Assembly (NCBI GenBank): GCA_015680685.1
Contig: MNCI01008878.1
Span: 7,263-28,651 of the forward strand
Source of the DNA: Gnetum montanum
Lineage: Eukaryota > Streptophyta > Gnetopsida > Gnetales > Gnetaceae
DNA length: 21,389 nucleotides
Direction: 5' to 3'
A program made the position numbers and the translations under genes. Below, one piece after another: positions 1 through 9,306 of the stretch. The first letter of the stretch is position 1, and every line of letters starts with the position of its first letter. Below the pieces are notes generated by a model, which saw only the letters and a program-made list of their open reading frames with translations, made no database searches and was not told the origin of the DNA.

Positions 1-1240
1 CCCCTAGTGTGGAGGCTCCACCCTAACATGGAAATTGCATCCCCTCAACATGGAAGTGACAATAACTAGGTTTCATTATTTCATGTACTCCAACATTGAC
101 TAGCTACTTTAGTAAGCATGGTGGAGAGCTTAGCGTGGAAGATTCATCTTCAACATAGAAGGTATGCCCTCATTACTATTTATTATAAATGGAATGGCCA
201 TGGGGAAGGCACTTACTATATATGGTAACCCCCAAATTTGGATAGCCATCTCACCTGAACAAGGTAGAAATTTATAGCAATTTCGTAGCCAATTTGTAGC
301 CATTGTGTAGCCAAATTATAGTTAAATCATAGCCAATTTGTAGTCTCATTCATGGCCCAAGACCTATAAGAACTAGCCTCAAACACCATTAACATGTTCT
401 AGTTTTTGGTAGTTAAATACATTGAGCATACATACATTTTTCCAAGTAATAATTCTACACTTGGAGCATTCTCAAACACTCAAGGGCCCTTGCAATCTTC
501 CACGTTTGCGTTTTCTTGAACCCCAACATGGAAGCATTATCACCTTGAGACTTGTAGATTTTGTATGTCAATGTAACACTTTTGGCATTCCCAAACCATA
601 GTGTGGAGTAATTTGGCATCCCAATTTTCCACTTTTCTCACCCCGTAGTAGTGACCAACATTGTAGATTTAGAGTAGTAGCAAAGAAGGTTCAATAGCAT
701 CGAGAGTGGTAGGACATTTGGATAATGACATTGAACACATCAGCTTTAACAGACCCTAAACTCTCACTCAAGTAAACCCCCCTGTTATCCTATCAGACAC
801 ACGTTGTACACAATCTCTTAACTCTCCTTTATTTCATTCTTTATAAAATAAATTTTACAGTTTTCTTTTATGTTCATATTAAATGTGTCATTTATTTTAG
901 TGCATTTATATTACTTCAATATACAATTATATTATTTATCCATTTTTTCATTTTTTAAGTCCCTAATTGATTTTTCAGACTAGCCAAGGCACCCAAAATT
1001 CCATTTTTTCATGAAGGCCTTGGGAATTCATGGGTTGAAAATTGTTATGCACTAGATCCGTTGGTCTCTATTCCAATGATCAACTTTTTCTAGTCACAAT
1101 AGTTTTATTAATGCTAGAAGAAGGGCCTCTTCTTAATTTCTATGCCAAAATTTGTTAGCCATATTGCCAACATTGTCTCTTAGTAGTAAATTTATATTTT
1201 TTGTAGCTGAGACCTCGACAATCCAACCTTGTAGTAGAAA
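1..1240. other. Host repeat flank, no gene recognised
   Basis: This stretch lies left of element 1 and is part of the DNA into which it inserted. It is A+T-rich with short recurring phrases such as 'acatggaag' and 'gtgtggag', which also occur in the spacer to the right of element 1 (from 10118). That fits one continuous host repeat, possibly the long terminal or untranslated part of the older element whose gag starts at 11135. I see no convincing reading frame, RNA gene or LTR boundary. The 91-codon open frame at 1152-1427 runs across the element 1 LTR junction and is a chance frame. Confidence 0.5.
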
Positions 1241-1245
1241 CCCTA
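1241..1245. repeat. Target-site duplication of element 1, left copy
   Basis: CCCTA directly precedes the TG of the 5' LTR. The same five bases follow the CA of the 3' LTR at 10113-10117. A perfect 5-bp duplication fixes both ends of the element and shows that it arrived by integrase-type insertion. Confidence 0.93.
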
Positions 1246-2043
1246 TGATGAGTCATCATTTGGGTGACCGTGATATTGCATCCACGATATCGGAGCCTAT
1301 CTCCTCATCTATAAATAAGAGGTGGATAGAAGAGTTATCAATAGAGAGTTTTAGAGTTAGTTTTGATTTTAGCTTTCATTTTTCCGCTCAACCCTTTTCC
1401 TCTCCATGTATGCTCGCAATGTGGTGAATGTAATTGTACGACATCCTTTATTCGAGTGTGACATACTTGGACATGCACATGACCAGCAATAAAGATCAAG
1501 ATTACTTCATCATTACAGCATTCACTTAGATTAATTATTTAATTACTTTTTATTTAATGCTTTCCTAATTAATCTCTCTCACCCTTAAACTCATGTTAAA
1601 CATTGAATGAGTACAACTTGATTACAAGCATTTAAGTGTGACTACTTGGTAACCTAGTAGCATACCTAGGATTTGCGCTTGGTAATCCCAGTGGTAGTCA
1701 TGCACAAAGTCCAAGATGTGTATGGGTAATCAAGGAATGAATGCTCATCACACTTAGGCTAGCTAGATCCTTCTCACCCTCTCTCTCTCTCTTAGATTAG
1801 TTAACATTATCATTTCCCATTGCCTTCAGGAGCAGCATTAGATTAGAAACACATCATACACCTCACTCTAGACTAAACCATACGTGACAAAGCTAATACT
1901 AGTCTAGGCGGGAAGACAACGAACTGAAACCTAAGGCTAACTGTCTAGATGCCACAACTAGTCTGTTTGCAGAGTTTGACCGGATTGCGCATGTAACACT
2001 CATATTTGTATGGTTGAGTGTAGGGGTATCTCTCCACTCATCA
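1246..2043 (+). repeat. 5' LTR of element 1
   Basis: The repeat begins TGATGAG and ends CTCATCA, and matches 9307-10112 along its whole length, at roughly nine positions in ten by eye. It holds a short stem-loop at its start (1252-1268), two GATAT-type units, a TATA box (1310-1317) and an AATAAA polyadenylation-like signal (1488-1493). Against the 3' LTR it lacks about 16 bp, one of three GATATC units, and has a longer CT run near 1780. Many differences are C-to-T or G-to-A changes at sites that are CpG in the 3' copy, which fits decay of methylated DNA. Confidence 0.93.
1252..1317 (+). promoter_or_regulatory. LTR promoter: stem-loop, GATAT units, TATA box
   Basis: A six-base stem around the loop ATTTG (1252-1268) is followed by GATATT and GATATC units and then TATAAATA at 1310-1317. 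The order matches the 3' LTR, where the stem is perfect (GTCGTC/GACGAC) and three GATATC units remain. The TATA box would place transcription start near 1345. Assignment rests on position in the LTR and on the TATA match; no start site can be shown from sequence alone. Confidence 0.65.
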
Positions 2044-2044
2044 T

Positions 2045-2062
2045 TGGTGCCATTGCCGAGGA
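2045..2062 (+). other. Primer-binding site, tRNA-Asp type
   Basis: TGGTGCCATTGCCGAGGA begins one base after the LTR. The complement of the plant tRNA-Asp 3' end is TGGCGCCGTTGCCGGGGA, so 15 of 18 bases match. All three mismatches are C-to-T or G-to-A transitions, as expected from decay of a once perfect site. The tRNA sequence is from general knowledge, not from this window. Confidence 0.85.
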
Positions 2063-3533
2063 CAGTGCTAGTTATCTAGATTAGTTATATCATACAAGGT
2101 TGTTGTATAGGAATTAACATAATATCTTTTAGAAAGAAGTAATTATAAAAGTCAAATATAAATTCACACACAATTTCACAACCATGCCTCTCCTACAACA
2201 CTACGATAATGCCACACCTAGTGAGGAAATTCATTGGAGAACCAAAAAATTAGATCACAATGAAGTCTGGAGTACTCAATTTGATGTAGGAGTCCCCTAC
2301 GTTTATGAACACCCCAACGATACTCAAAGACTCTCGTCATTCAACTATGACACTTCTAGTGAGGATGAGACATCTCATAGAACGAGAAGGCTCAAAAGGC
2401 CTAGGACCTTCTCAATAACTAATAAGAACTTACTTGGGGATGATTGGAAGACTTACAAAAGTCATAATGAGTTTACTCCAATGTCAGATTGTGACATGGA
2501 TGCCTATCTTTCAAGGAATCGGCGTAGAACTAAAAATTGAGCTCACAAAGAAAATCAAGAACACCAACATAAATGAAGGCAACATCATCCCAACACACAA
2601 AAGCATAACTTACCTGATGATGATGAACCCCTGCTAGCCACTACAAGCCTAACATAAATACAAGAGGCTGTTCAAATCTCTCATAGGCATCGTAAAGAGA
2701 GTCACCTACCTAGGCTTGATTTAAACAACTTCCCTACTTTCTTAGGAGGCTATGACTTAGATCTGCATCAACATTTACAAGCCTTCTACGATGCTTGCAC
2801 ATGGAACAACATTGATAACGGTTGGCAAAAACTTAAGCTCTTTCCTATGACACTTGTTGGCCAAGCAAAAGTATGGTATAGATCGTTAAAACCAAAATTA
2901 ATACAACATTGTCCAACAATGGTAGAACTCTTTAACGAAAGTTATCAAACCTACGCAAGAGTGTCAACCTTGAGGAAACAAATCCAAGAGTGGAGAAAAG
3001 CACAGCATGAACCCTTGGACCTGGCCTTAGAAAGATATTATGCACTGTTAAAAAATTGTCCAAGCCATGGGTTCTCCAAGGAAATGCTAATGTACCATAT
3101 CATTGATGGGCTTCGTGATGCAACAAGAGAAACCCTAGGGATGTATGCCCAAGGTCAACTATATGAACTATGGATCCATCAGGTCCAAGATCTTATTAAG
3201 TGAGTAGCAAAAGAAGAAGGAGAAATGGCTAGATGGGAGAGTGTTGAAAAACATCAACGGGACCAAAATCTCAACTTAACCACAGTCCATAATCACAAAA
3301 AGGAGAAATCAACCAATCCCAAGGTGGAAAAACCATTTTTGCCAATACAATTAGAGGAAGTTGAGGCAAAGATCAATAAGATGTTGGAATGGACATATAA
3401 AAAGTGTATAGAATATATCAATATCATTGGAGATAGAGTTCTGATAACACAAGCAGTAGGACAAAGTATTAGTAGACAATCAGAAAGAAGGGATAAAGAA
3501 AATTAGGGCTCAACTACCAATCATACATATGAA

Positions 3534-3572
3534 TGCAACATTTGCCTATACAATCACCCGAAGGGCCAATGT
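3534..3572 (+). other. Zinc-knuckle-like motif in E1 gag
   Basis: The codons read C-N-I-C-L-Y-N-H-P-K-G-Q-C, a C-x2-C-x3-H-x4-C pattern. Retroviral and retrotransposon CCHC knuckles use C-x2-C-x4-H-x4-C. Element 2 has the aligned motif at 13852-13890 with the same x3 spacing, but with Trp in place of the last Cys. The following residues (S-x-L-x-E-x-W) are also shared. The shared spacing argues against a chance deletion in one copy. The metal-binding role is inferred. Confidence 0.55.
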
Positions 3573-4404
3573 CTAATCTTGTCACATTTACAGGAGCATT
3601 GGGGAAACACGTTACATCCAGAGTTCGTAGAGAGATAATGTGTTCGATCATAGTGGCAATAATCCTAGTCGTGGGGGAAGCCACCCCTAAACTAGAGACA
3701 CCCTTTGTATTATCCAAATCTAAATGCTTACCTAGTTCAACATCCTATTTCCCCAATTGGGCCAACATACTCTATCTCACCATAGTACCATTATCCTCAA
3801 TACTATCAACCCATGTCCTCAATACAACCACCACCTTATGCACCTTACAATTCTCCTAATTTTCAACATTCTCATCCTTTCCCTCCTTCTACATCGCCAC
3901 CAACTGTTCCTAAGGTGCCTACACCACAACAACAACCTCTGAACGTTACTTGTGCTACTACTGCCAGCAGCAGTGACAAGCCTCAACAACATCGAAGGCA
4001 TCCCTTCTTTAGAAATGACCCTAGGAAGGGACAACACAATTCTGAGGCCACTACATCATCCAACTCAGCACAAGCCCAACACTGTGATGCACCCTTATCT
4101 TCGAACCCGATGGCTCATGTTACTTCATCAAGGCCACCAATCAACACTCCAACAACCATACGACCCAATGAACATAGGCATGGAGGCCAACGTCCTGATC
4201 CTTGCATACCATCTAACGGTCCCAAATGTCAAAGTGGGTCAACTTGCTATCCGAGAACCACATCTCATAAATTTCCCCACTATGCTTACTATAACCGAGT
4301 GTGTGGAGCCCAATGGGGTAAGTATGGCCAAGTCCTAATATTTCCAACATGCAAGGATCCTCATCTTTCATTTATTAATCCTTGCTATCCTCAACCGTTC
4401 AGTT

Positions 4405-4422
4405 ATGGGGGATATCCCCCAT
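4405..4422. repeat. Perfect 18-bp palindrome at the gag end
   Basis: ATGGGGGATATCCCCCAT is its own reverse complement and overlaps the last codons of ORF1. Element 2 has GGGGGAAACCCCC at the matching place (14877-14889), so the inverted repeat has survived although the central bases differ. It could fold as an RNA hairpin or bind a dimeric protein. Confidence 0.7.
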
Positions 4423-4758
4423 TTTAATAGCAAGCAGGATTAATAAATAATTTTCATTTTCTTTAATTTTACAACTTTTTGTTTTCCAGTTTTTCATTTT
4501 TCAATTTCTTGTTTTATCTTTGTGTCTTTTTGTCTCTTTACATTTTTATAAGTAATCTCATCTACGAATAAAACACTCATGTGGATCATTGGTTGAGGTG
4601 TGTTCTATGTTATCAAGTCTTGAACGATTAATTATTTAGATAGTGAGCCCATTACACCCACTCATCCACTCTACAAATAAGAGGTTCTATTCAAGGGTAC
4701 AATGATATTCTTGACATTTTTAAAACTTAAAATTAATTTTGTATTCATTTTACCCAAA

Positions 4759-5153
4759 ATGAAGAAGGATGGACCAAGAGAGAATGATTAGGCTGTGACA
4801 TCAAGGGGACTTGTGGATTCCCTTTGGTGACGTTTGTGGGAGTTATCATGCAACGTGGTCATACTAAGATCCTTGTAGAACTGATGAAAAATGGGAGTAA
4901 GAGTAATAAAAATGGGCACTAAAAAATCCAATGGTGTTCTAGGGGGTCCCACTAGAAAGACATGCACCCATGCCTAAAGGTTGATGGCTTCCCTGGATTC
5001 ATTCATTCAAAAAAAAAGAAAAGAGAGAAGAAAAAAAAAGAGGGGGAAAAGTGGCACAAAATAAAAATCACTCCTCCCTTGAATAAAACACCAAGTGATC
5101 ATATGCCTTGTTGTTATGGTACTCTCACAGTTTCTCAGCATGGGATGAAATAG
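4759..5153 (+). pseudogene. Possible short ORF between ORF1 and ORF2 (E1), broken
   Basis: I do not recognise this reading frame. An ATG at 4759 aligns with an ATG at 15219 in element 2. Both copies share VTxRG and DSL residues, then (after a frame change in E1 between about 4830 and 4872) LV-E/D-L, KNGSKS, GSH-x-KDM, PCLKV-x-GF, and further on TPPL and a PC-x-x-G segment. E1 has stops at about 4789, 4828 and 4917, and a long purine run (5009-5051) in the middle; the final open piece is 4962-5153. The conserved residues could reflect coding or merely shared descent. No domain, signal peptide or membrane segment is convincing. The call is tentative. Confidence 0.3.
5009..5051 (+). repeat. 43-nt polypurine tract
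   Basis: An uninterrupted run of A and G (A9, then mixed GA, then A9, then AGGGGG and AAAAG) lies in mid-element. Element 2 has only an A8 run at the matching place. It may be simple slippage. A central polypurine tract that primes plus-strand DNA synthesis is a less likely alternative. Confidence 0.45.
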
Positions 5154-5817
5154 TGCAGTTTCACTGATTAGAGGAATGGACTTGGTCCTGATCTTGGAAC
5201 GATGGGTTAATGACATGTTAATCATGCTTTACATGCAGGATTCATTATGGCTTGGGTCAGTTACCTCATGTCCTAATCTCTACGATCCCTTCTCTAGTTC
5301 ATCTCATCTCACTGTTCATGTAATTGTAGTTTGTGTCCTGTATAGTATAGAATTCTCATCTCATTCAGGTGATATTCATGTGTGTGTGTTTTGTGGAGTT
5401 AGTGCATATTACATTTAACCCTTTGAGTGCCCATGGACACTTTAAGTGTGGTTACATAGGGGCATTATAGGTTGAAACCTGCTTTGGAGAGGACCCACTT
5501 ATGTAATTTTTTGTAATCTTCACTTATGACAACTCACACCCACCATTTCTTATCCTCAACATAATTTTCAACAATTTTCTTTCCTTATTATTATCCCTCC
5601 GAATCAATGTTCCTATGAACCATTACATGATCTTTTTCTCTACCATCTAAGGTCCTTATTGATAAAATTGACAAATCATTATTCATGTCTTTAAAACCAT
5701 CTAATTACCTTAGAACCTCTTCATAATAGCCCAATGTCCTAAGTTACAACATTTATTTCAAGAAAATCCCTAAAAAATTTGGTATTTTGTTATTGTGCTC
5801 CATATCACTAGGGCTGT

Positions 5818-5874
5818 GATATCACATATGCGATGTATCATACGTGATATCGCGTCCCTACAAACCTATAAATA
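5818..5874 (+). promoter_or_regulatory. Internal promoter-like block ahead of ORF2 (E1)
   Basis: Two GATATC sites (5818-5823 and 5846-5851) are followed by TATAAATA at 5867-5874. The stretch TACGTGATATCGCGTCC at 5841-5857 matches TACGTGATATCGCATCC in the 3' LTR (9342-9358) at 16 of 17 bases, and the same TATAAATA lies downstream in both. The block stands about 480 bp upstream of the ORF2 ATG. I infer a second promoter that drives ORF2 and answers to the same factor as the LTR. Element 2 shows the matching arrangement at 16228-16306. Confidence 0.6.
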
Positions 5875-6127
5875 GGTGATCCTCCTACAACACTTAGTAT
5901 CATTTCTCATGATTCACGCGAGAGATTTTTTCAAATTTTTCTCTCTGACTTGTGATTTGTGTGAACCTTGCTTTCCTATCTATATCTTGCTCACTAGTAC
6001 TCTAATTTTAATTCTGTCTGAACCTACTTGAACCCGAAGTGTTCAGCTTAGTTGTGGGGGAGGGACACTTGCCAAATACCGCCTAACTTTTTGGGAATTT
6101 ATCATTGCCCAAAGGAAATTATTAAGG
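5875..6127 (+). other. ORF2 5' leader (E1), with a G-rich tract
   Basis: This is the presumed first exon of the ORF2 transcript. It aligns by eye with 16307-16614 of element 2, including a pyrimidine-rich TTTTCTCTC stretch and the phrase 'aaagtgttca'-like near 6038. At 6049-6060 the bases TTAGTTGTGGGGG-type run match the G-rich tract in front of element 2's 3' LTR almost exactly. No ORF is evident. Confidence 0.4.
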
Positions 6128-6353
6128 GTAATTAGTTGTAAATTAAGAATAAACTACGCCAGAAAATCATTTAATCCCTTAGGTACACCAGGAAATTGAA
6201 AATTAGAAACCACTTGAGTAAAATGGACTCATTATCACAATCTTTCTGGTAATATCACATAGAGATAAACAAATTAATTAATTAAGGCAAGCAGTAAGGT
6301 ATAACATAACTTCAAAAATAACCTTACTAACGTTTGGCCCCGTGTGATTACAG
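6128..6353 (+). other. Likely leader intron ahead of ORF2 (E1)
   Basis: A GTAA donor at 6128 follows AAGG, and the acceptor ATTACAG ends at 6353, directly before the ORF2 ATG. A TACTAAC branch-point-like sequence lies about 25 bases before the acceptor. The aligned donor in element 2 reads AAGG|GTAAGA at 16615, a near-perfect plant donor, while its acceptor has decayed from CAG to CAA. The size, 226 nt, is normal for a plant intron. This is inferred from consensus sites only. Confidence 0.5.
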
Positions 6354-9142
6354 ATGGCCCTGAAACGTGGACAAAAGGAAGGTCCTACTCAAGGTGGAAG
6401 CAAACAACCTAGGAGAGGTGGAAGACAAGATCTTGCCAGATAACATATAGAATAGGAGGAACAATTATTTAGTATTCATTAAGAGGAACCTCCTACTGTA
6501 TATTCTGGGCAGGTAGAAGGAGGAGATGCTGCAGCGCCTGAACAGGGACAACATCTCACGTTGCCCCAAGATTATGTCCAGGCCATCCACAAAAAGTCCA
6601 CATTCGCTGTAGTGATTGTGGAATTAAACTTTGAATCTGTTGTAAAGTTTGTTGTTGAGGCTGTTAGGGATCACCTCAAAGGATCTCCCTTATGGCCTAC
6701 CCTCTCTGAATGTGATGCCTGGTACCTAGGGGAGACGTACCAATTTTGGCACAATATGGAGCAAGGCATCACTGTCAATATTTATGGTGTGATAGTTGAT
6801 TTCTCCACATAGGTCATTTCAAAAGTATTAAAAATTATGAATATAGGGCCCAAGGTTGCTAAATTATCCACCCGTTCAAACCCCGATGTGCGACGAGATT
6901 GGTTGGAAAGGGCTTATGGTAGAGATAAAACATTTGGTGAGTTGACGACGGAAGAGAGGATCTACTTTAAAATTGGAACATATCACCTCTTCCCCTTGAA
7001 GGGCTTAAAAAGAATATCAACATATGTGGCAAGAGGATGTGCAGTGCTGATGGAAAAGGTTAATGCCAACCTGCCCCATCTATATTTAATAGAGATCCTG
7101 AGGTGGTTCGAGGAACAGAAGATAGGGAAGCTTGCCTTGCCTTTCTCTTGTCTTATTAGAAAGTTGTGCCAACATGCTAGTATCAGAGGATACACTAATG
7201 ATGTCCTTCGAAAAGCCTAGACTACTTCATATGCTGAATTGTTAAAGTTGCTAGCTCCAAGGAAAATCACTGGCGAGACGTTGGGACTAGAAGAAGAAGA
7301 AGAACAGATGGCTGGAACAACTGCAACTCAACTTGCAGGACCTAACCAACCTCCAAGTACAGGACCCAGCCAACAATAAGAAGCAGAGCCTAGCACAAGC
7401 CAAGATCAACCACCACTGCCGCAAAACTACAGACCGTCAATGAGCCATATTAGGTCCATCGCTGAGACGGTTAGTTGGGGAAGTCGTGTTGATGCAAATC
7501 TCTTCCATGTCTTTGATGATGCCATTCAACCCACTGTTTCTTTGGATCACACAAGGGGTGAAGTGTCTATTCACATAGGAGGAGGGGAATGTAGTTGGTC
7601 ACAACAGATCTCGGGAAACATGACATCTTTCCAAGTGCAGTTAGAAACTAGTGAAGGGGCCACTATGGTGGTCATGCAACACCAAGATGTCACGGGAGCC
7701 ACAGATGTGGTCACAAACCACATCATAGAATCATTCAATGTACCTATTGTACCACTGAAAAATCTCACAGGAGCATGGGATGCTCAAACTCTGGCCAGAA
7801 CCTCAATGACTTTTGAGGAACATGAGGATGCTCTTGATCGATTACTCTAAATAGGACAATTAATGAAGTCCCTGTTTGACATCCCTCAAGATGTTATGGA
7901 AATTTAGTCAGACCTCATTTCCACAAAGGGGAAGTTGGTCTTAACAGAAGTGAAGCCCAAGCATGCTGAAGCAGAGGTGTAGAAATTACAAGAGTAGCTC
8001 GTGGCCCTACAAGCAGCATAGCGGGTCCCTTTGCAATTTGTTCCTGCAGACTAGCTTGATAGCTTCAGAACTGAGCAACCAACCAAGCTAATCACAGAGA
8101 ATAAAAAGGTGGCTGAGGAAAAATAGAAGGCTATTTGGGATGCCTCCACATCATAGGCACAAACTCATGCACATCTTAAGGTACTCAACACCTTACAAGA
8201 AGAAAATAAATAGCTTGTTACCGACAACCTTCAGTTGACCATTGTGGAAAAGAAAAAGAATGTTCTCGAAGAACATTTTCATCAGTTGCGAGAACAATTC
8301 ATCTGGGTCAACCAAGGCATCGGCCGTTTAGCTAGGGAGAACTAAATCCTCTCAATGAAGGAGGTATGCGCAATCCATCAAAAGACAACCATTGAAATAA
8401 GCGCGTGGTAAAATGAGGCTAAATGGCTTGAAAAGCTGAAGGAGCACTTCCGAGATCAGGTAGGGATATACAAACAAATCCTTGATAAGGAGATCCATAT
8501 GCCAAGGCCCACATCAATGCTATCAGTGCTCAACACACTGACTGGCAAGCCATACTAGACACATATGCTCTTTTCCACCAAGGTGAAGTTAAGAACCAGG
8601 ACCTACAGATTCAAGATCTAATAGAATACATGGAGTTGGCGAACCTACATTATGCCAACCCTGCCATGGTAATAGCAAGGTGCTTAAGGACAAAGCTCGA
8701 ACAGTAGGTAGTGACCACCTATGTTAAATACAAAGAAGAATTTTTAGAATGTAAGAAGTTGTTGGAAAAACTAGAGATTGAAAATTCTGAACTTGAGGTG
8801 GTAAAGGCAAGCTACTAAGGCCAAAAAGGTGTTGCAGTAGATTTGGCTTGATGGCTAGTAGATTTCGAAGAATACAAAGATAAAGCTAGAGCCTACGAAG
8901 AGGAATGACGGGTATTTACAGCTTGGTATGTCAAGGCCAATCAAATATTTCCACAGTTACCCTGTCCATGGAAAGTGCCAACTCCATCAAAAATTGGAAC
9001 ATTAGCATGGACAACACAAGACCCTCGGACCGAAGAGGAGAAGCTCCAGGTGATACTTCAACACCATCAAGTCTCAAAACCTAGAGTGCAAGACAAAGGG
9101 AAAGCACCAATGGAGGAGCCATCGCCACCTAGAACTACATGA
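6354..9142 (+). pseudogene. E1 ORF2: plant-transposon-type protein with coiled-coil C-terminus, broken
   Basis: One frame of about 930 codons runs from the ATG at 6354 to the TGA at 9140, broken by some twenty stops and one apparent 1-nt deletion near 8500. The N-terminus is basic (RRGGRQ), with a Q/E-rich stretch next. Residues of about 70-290 (6561-7220) have the look of the 'putative plant transposon protein' domain found in Athila-like and related elements: an ETYQFW segment, then VNIYGVIVDFS, a WLERAY helix, EERIYFKI, and LPFSCLIRKLC. An acidic and Pro/Gln linker follows, then a second globular part (7440-7850) and a long Lys/Glu/Gln-rich helical region to about 8960 that should form coiled coils. 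It ends with a short Pro-rich tail whose last residues (R/G-T-T-stop) are shared with element 2. The role is unknown. It lies behind its own promoter-like block and a likely intron. There is no catalytic motif of pol or of a DNA transposase. Confidence 0.7.
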
Positions 9143-9306
9143 GTTCCACAATTTTGTAGTTGTAGCACATTCTTTGTGTTGTGTCTTTGTTTTGTTTTCA
9201 TACCACATTGCAGCATCACCCCATTTTCACCATTCAATAATCCCATACTTATCCACTATGAAATCACTATAACTTAAGGACGAGTTTTCATTCAGTCGTG
9301 GGGGTA
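9143..9306 (+). other. ORF2 3' flank and G-rich tract (candidate PPT) of E1
   Basis: A T-rich 3' untranslated stretch ends in GTGGGGGTA (9298-9306), abutting the TG of the 3' LTR. Element 2 has TTGTGGGGGTA in the same place. The tract is short for a polypurine tract but its position is right for plus-strand priming. Confidence 0.6.

Larger units (their letters stand above)
2184..4427 (+). pseudogene. gag: E1 ORF1: gag-like protein, broken by stops
   Basis: A single frame of 748 codons runs from the ATG at 2184 to the TAA at 4425 with no frameshift, but with about eleven internal stops (2538, 2574, 2655, 3201, 3504, then a cluster from 3636 to 3783). The N-terminus (to about residue 170) is charged and low-complexity. 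Residues of about 175-340 carry a retrotransposon-gag-type helical domain, with LPRLDLNNF, GQAKVWYRSL, a DGLRD segment and a predicted helical end. At residues 451-463 there is a cysteine-histidine motif C-x2-C-x3-H-x4-C, one residue short of the standard zinc knuckle. The C-terminal 250 residues are rich in Pro, Gln, Ser and Thr. Gag proteins form the cytoplasmic particle that packages element RNA. The start was chosen because element 2 has an aligned ATG at 12409. No pol frame follows. Confidence 0.8.
4428..5810 (+). other. E1 region between ORF1 and the internal promoter
   Basis: This 1.4-kb stretch has no gag or pol domain. It aligns by eye with 14784-16200 of element 2 over much of its length, including a possible short ORF (4759-5153), a block at 5418-5520 (TTTAACCC, then GGTTACAT, then TTTGTAATC), and a T-rich stretch just after ORF1. 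The UGUAA-like sequences near 5500-5520 resemble plant far-upstream polyadenylation elements, so the ORF1 transcript may end here. Preservation in both copies suggests that it is a standard part of the family and not filler. Confidence 0.5.

Noticed and set aside
1152-1427. 91-codon open frame on the + strand
   Set aside because: It crosses the insertion boundary at 1246 and lies mostly in LTR promoter DNA; the matching frame is not kept in the 3' LTR.
1779-1795. CT microsatellite in the 5' LTR as a functional element
   Set aside because: The 3' LTR has a shorter run at the same place, so it is ordinary slippage.
3819-4037. Minus-strand open frame rich in Arg
   Set aside because: It is the complement of the Pro/Gln-rich gag tail, whose base composition gives open shadow frames.
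5818-6065. A nested solo LTR in the middle of element 1
   Set aside because: There are no TG/CA ends with a flanking duplication, and E2 has the aligned block in the same place, so it is a family part and not a separate insertion.
2044-9306. A hidden pol gene in element 1
   Set aside because: The long frames are accounted for by ORF1, the inter-ORF region and ORF2; I found no RT, RNase H, protease or integrase motif on either strand by reading.
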